Source: Acidobacteriaceae bacterium
GTDB lineage: Bacteria > Acidobacteriota > Terriglobia > Terriglobales > Acidobacteriaceae
Direction: 5' to 3'
DNA: 60,442 bases
Assembly (NCBI GenBank): GCA_003151335.1
Contig: PLXE01000100.1
Coordinates: 1 to 60,442, forward strand
Shown here: piece after piece, positions 57,659-60,442 of the stretch
Numbering within the stretch: position 1 is the stretch's first letter
Layout: the number at the start of each line of letters is the position of its first letter
Notes under the pieces: model-generated
What the model was told of the DNA's origin: nothing
Databases searched by the model: none
The model's input: the letters and a program-made list of their open reading frames with translations, nothing else
Program-made: the position numbers and the translations under genes

Positions 57659-60079
57659 CTATGGCGCGAAGTAGCTGGAGATGTCGAGGATCAGTTGCGT
57701 GAGCCCCGACGCATAAGCATCGACCTTGCCATTGGTGCTGGGCACGATCGCCATGTTGGACGAAATTGATCCGTCCAGTGCGTTCAGAGTCGACACCAGA
57801 GGCTGGGTGGTGCCGTCCGGCCACAACGTCAGATAGCCCAGGGCGCCGACGGGCACGACGCTGGCATTGAACACATACGCTTGCGCCAAACTCGAAGCTA
57901 CGCATCCCGCGTCCACCACATCCACCGGCGGACTCAGGGCCCCATTGAAGGCGCCGCTTAGCTGGCGGGTGTCGATCACCCGGCAGGGTTGCACACCGTA
58001 GAGCGACAGCCCGCCCGGACCCGCTGCTGCGAAGTAGCCATTGATGTCAATGACCAAGTCGGTGTCATTGGTGGGGTAAACCGAGACGTTGCCTGTGGTA
58101 CCCGCAACCACAATTGCGGCATTGGCGATGATCGTCCCGGGGATGTCGTTCAAGGTGGAGACCACCGGCCGGCTTTCGCCCGTCGGCCAAACCGTCATAT
58201 AAAACAGCGAGCCGTGCGGCACCACCGAGAAATTCAGCGAATAGGCTTGGGCGCTGGAGGGAATGTTGCAGCTGGTCGCATTCAGTATGGGGAATTGCCG
58301 TTCCTGGCCGGCATTCAAAAACGGCGGTCCCAGGCCCTGGGGATAGCTGCTATTGCGCGTGTCGGCGACCCGGCATGGTGTGAGCGGATAAAACGCCAGT
58401 GTCGAACCCGACACCGGCGCGAAATAGCCATTGATGTCGACGATCACGTTGGTCGTGGCCGCAGGGTACACGCTGATGTCTCCACTGGTGCCCGCCGGGA
58501 TGATTGCCGCATTGGCCTTGATGCGGCCATCCAGCGAGTTCAACGTCGAAGCTAACGGACGCGGCTGCCCCGCGGGCCATACGGTCAGGTAGCCCAGCGG
58601 TCCGTTGGGAACAACTGAGACGTTCATGGAGTAGGCGGCTGCCGACGGCAGATCCGGGCAGCTCCCTGCGCTGGAAATTGGGAAGTTCTGGAAGCTGCCA
58701 CCTTGAATCGGGCCGCCTCCGCCGTGGTCTGGCCGGGTATCGACAGCGCGACACGGCTGGGCCAGTGGAACAAATTGCAGAGCCGTGGGAGGCGGAGTGT
58801 CAGCAATCACCGAGACCGTGCCGTTGTGAGTGCGGCAAGACAGATCGTTGCCGCAATAGTTCGGGACGTAAACTCTGTTGGTCGTAGAGTTGACAGACAA
58901 ACCAAAGGGATTAGCACCAACGAAAATGGTGGTGGTAGCAAGGGTTGCCCCGTCGAGCACCGTCACCGTCCCAGTGTAGGTATTGCAGGCGGGATCGGTG
59001 CCGCATTGGTTGGCAACGTAGATTTTGTTGGTGGCCGAATTGACCGCCATGGTGCTGGGGGCGATCCCCGCGCCAACGCTGCTGTAGGCAAGGGTCCCGC
59101 CGTCAACCACCGAAACGGTTCCGTTAGGGTGGCCGTGGCAGGAAGCATCGCCAAAGCAATAGCTGGGAACGTAAATCTTGTTGGTGACCGAATTGACCGC
59201 AATGGCACGCGGGAAAAATCCGCCGACGGGGACCTGTGTGGTGGCGAGTGTGGTCCCATTGACAACAGTCATGGTGGCGGTGCTGTTGCAGTTGGGGTCG
59301 TCGCCGCAGACATTCGCCACGTAGATCTTGTTCGTCACCGGATTGACATCCAGGGCGAAGGGATAGACCCCGACGTTGACAGAAGTGGGATTGTTGGTAA
59401 CGCCGTCGATCACGGTCACGGTTCCCTGGCTGTAAGGCTGAAAAGGACAGGAGGGATCAGTGCCGCAAGAGTTCGGAACATAAATCTTGTTAGTCGCCGA
59501 GTTGACCACCGGCTGGACAGGGCCAGCCCCAACGTTAACGCTGGCAGTGACGGTATTGCTGGCGCCACTAATCACCGACACCGTCCCATTGTGAGTCTGG
59601 CAAGTGGTATCGTTGCCGCAGTAATTTGTCACGTAGATCAGGTTGGTAGCCGGGTTCACCGCGATGCCGTAGGGTTTGCTCCCGACCGTAACGGTGGCAA
59701 CGACGGTATTGCTCGTGCCGTCAATCACTGTCACCGTGCCGCTGAAGCTACTGCAAAGCAGGTGGTTTCCACACTGATTGGCGACGTAGATCCTATTCGT
59801 CACCGGGTTGACCGCCACGCCGAAAGGAAGGCTCCCCACGGGAGCGCTGGTAGTGGCCAGCGTTGCGCCGTCGATCGCGCTCATCGTCCCGAATCCCGCA
59901 CAATTGGGATCGTTACCGCAAGCGTTGGGCACGTAGATCTTGTTGGTCACCGGGTTGACCGCTGACTTCTGGGGCTGTACACCTACCGGCACCGTCGCAA
60001 TCACTTGCTGCGCGACGACCGGCGACGCCAGTACTGCGAAGCTGAATATGAGAAACCAGCGAAGTCTGCGGTCGGCCAT
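57659..60079 (-). CDS. Secreted YVTN-type beta-propeller protein with Cys-paired blades and C-terminal repeats
   Basis: 806 residues from ATG 60079, six to seven bases after AGAGGA. Signal peptide about 1-23 (FLIFSFAVLASPVVAQ). Residues 24-460 are eight YVTN/NHL-like blades (VNPVTNKIYVPNAC-type), each with a conserved pair CGxDxxC (for example CGNDPNC, CGNHLLC, CGNDTTC, CGTDPSC, CGDDPNC, CGTDPAC, CGNDLSC; one blade reads CFGDASC). The C-terminal half has three about 115-residue repeats starting PCRxxDTR and ending in VIDINGYFAP-like strands. Cys pairs in each blade would brace the propeller outside the cell. Function unknown; perhaps adhesion. Confidence 0.87.
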   Translation of the reverse strand: MADRRLRWFLIFSFAVLASPVVAQQVIATVPVGVQPQKSAVNPVTNKIYVPNACGNDPNCAGFGTMSAIDGATLATTSAPVGSLPFGVAVNPVTNRIYVANQCGNHLLCSSFSGTVTVIDGTSNTVVATVTVGSKPYGIAVNPATNLIYVTNYCGNDTTCQTHNGTVSVISGASNTVTASVNVGAGPVQPVVNSATNKIYVPNSCGTDPSCPFQPYSQGTVTVIDGVTNNPTSVNVGVYPFALDVNPVTNKIYVANVCGDDPNCNSTATMTVVNGTTLATTQVPVGGFFPRAIAVNSVTNKIYVPSYCFGDASCHGHPNGTVSVVDGGTLAYSSVGAGIAPSTMAVNSATNKIYVANQCGTDPACNTYTGTVTVLDGATLATTTIFVGANPFGLSVNSTTNRVYVPNYCGNDLSCRTHNGTVSVIADTPPPTALQFVPLAQPCRAVDTRPDHGGGGPIQGGSFQNFPISSAGSCPDLPSAAAYSMNVSVVPNGPLGYLTVWPAGQPRPLASTLNSLDGRIKANAAIIPAGTSGDISVYPAATTNVIVDINGYFAPVSGSTLAFYPLTPCRVADTRNSSYPQGLGPPFLNAGQERQFPILNATSCNIPSSAQAYSLNFSVVPHGSLFYMTVWPTGESRPVVSTLNDIPGTIIANAAIVVAGTTGNVSVYPTNDTDLVIDINGYFAAAGPGGLSLYGVQPCRVIDTRQLSGAFNGALSPPVDVVDAGCVASSLAQAYVFNASVVPVGALGYLTLWPDGTTQPLVSTLNALDGSISSNMAIVPSTNGKVDAYASGLTQLILDISSYFAP

Positions 60080-60322
60080 CGCGAATCCTCTAACAAATTT
60101 TCCCAAGGTTCTCTTTCCGGTGCTTGAACGCGCCAGAGCAACCTGACACTTTGCCGATTGCTGGCGCGGATAGTAGCACGATTAGACCGCCAAAACTAAA
60201 GCCTTTTTCGCCGTTTCAGTACATCAAGGACGTAGGTAGATTGCGCGAGGCGAGGAGGACAGGTAAAGCTTTGATGCTTCCACCTGCCTTCGTGAATCGG
60301 TCGACCGAATCACGACTTTCAG

Positions 60323-60442
60323 CTACGGCGCGAAGTAGCTGGAGATACTAAGCACGATCTGGGTCAAGCCGCTTGCGTAAGCATCCACCTGGCTGTTGTG
60401 GGTGGAACGATAGCTGTCGTAACCAGATGGGATGAGAAGGCC
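60323..60442 (-). CDS. 3' end of a paralogue of the propeller protein (partial, cut by the window)
   Basis: The last 39 codons and TAG (60323-60325) are visible. The end VDAYASGLTQIVLSISSYFA matches VDAYASGLTQLILDISSYFA of the gene just downstream, so this is a tandem paralogue on the minus strand. Upstream of about 60389 the expected AIVP strand is found in another frame (about 60393-60405), which may mean a frameshift, so the gene could be broken. Only the window end can resolve it. Confidence 0.7.
   Translation of the reverse strand, partial: GLLIPSGYDSYRSTHNSQVDAYASGLTQIVLSISSYFAP

Noticed and set aside
57333-57905. N-terminal extension of the kinase
   Set aside because: The frame is open but overlaps the end of the propeller gene, and has no homology or start signal; the kinase domain begins soon after ATG 57332.
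1-60442. Prophage, integron, insertion sequence or secondary-metabolite cluster
   Set aside because: I looked for transposases, integrases, phage structural genes and megasynthase modules and found none; the mobile-looking parts are all short non-coding repeats.

Overview
The window looks like a chromosomal segment of a high-GC soil Acidobacteriota (class Terriglobia, near Koribacter/Sulfotelmatobacter-type genomes). This is inferred from gene content, not from a marker gene. The evidence is two double-unit MacB/FtsX permeases without an ATPase (ADOP type), a TonB receptor with a carboxypeptidase-regulatory-like N-terminus, a PEP-CTERM protein, many GTG/TTG starts and a heavy load of short interspersed repeats. 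I saw no transposase, integrase, phage gene, rRNA or CRISPR array.

Layout. 0.4-5.6 kb: two ADOP permeases (-). 6.3-15.9 kb (+): an exported methyltransferase-like protein, larC overlapping metG, a PD-(D/E)XK-like protein in its own repeat-bounded slot, tatD, yajQ, a polyprenyl diphosphate synthase, a small gene broken by one TGA, and a CYTH protein. 16.2-19.7 kb: a polyamine group, with a deoxyhypusine-synthase-like gene (-) divergent from N-carbamoylputrescine amidase and agmatine deiminase (+). 20-24.9 kb: tRNA-Lys, a DUF4019 protein, NDH-2 and a TadE-TadE-TadG trio. 25.5-30.1 kb: a PEP-CTERM protein, then SPOR, slipin, NfeD and an orphan GvpL/F-like protein. 31.5-37.6 kb: a STAS-like protein, an MBL hydrolase and an ADP-heptose operon (gmhA-hldE-GT9-flippase). 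37.8-43.4 kb: a BlaI-M56 pair and two large exported proteins. 43.6-47.5 kb: tRNA-Arg, gnd, a polyphosphate-glucokinase-like gene, a 56-residue coiled-coil ORF and a PPi-type phosphofructokinase. 47.8-56.1 kb: an unknown 570-residue protein overlapping an antiporter gene, VKOR, a Cys/His exported peptide, a TonB receptor, a DUF1345-like protein, a lone NuoI and DinB. 56.4-60.4 kb: a Hanks kinase and a secreted YVTN propeller protein, with the end of a paralogue at the window edge.

The most unusual structure lies between the genes. Thirteen tandem arrays with a strict 7-bp period but different heptamers (GGGGCTA, AGTGGCT, CAGTAGC, CTGATAA, ATTCGCT, GTTTCGA and others) are scattered over 33 kb. 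Most touch gene ends. In at least five genes the array supplies the TAG stop codon, in one it runs into a GTG start, and in one it encodes the protein C-terminus. A second family, with three consecutive hairpins in about 100-160 bp, occurs three times, and REP-like palindromes occur several times.

Metabolic themes: putrescine made from agmatine beside a DHS-like enzyme, sugar phosphorylation drawing on polyphosphate and pyrophosphate, ADP-heptose surface glycans, and envelope or secretion functions. All calls come from reading translations and motifs by eye; no database search was run.
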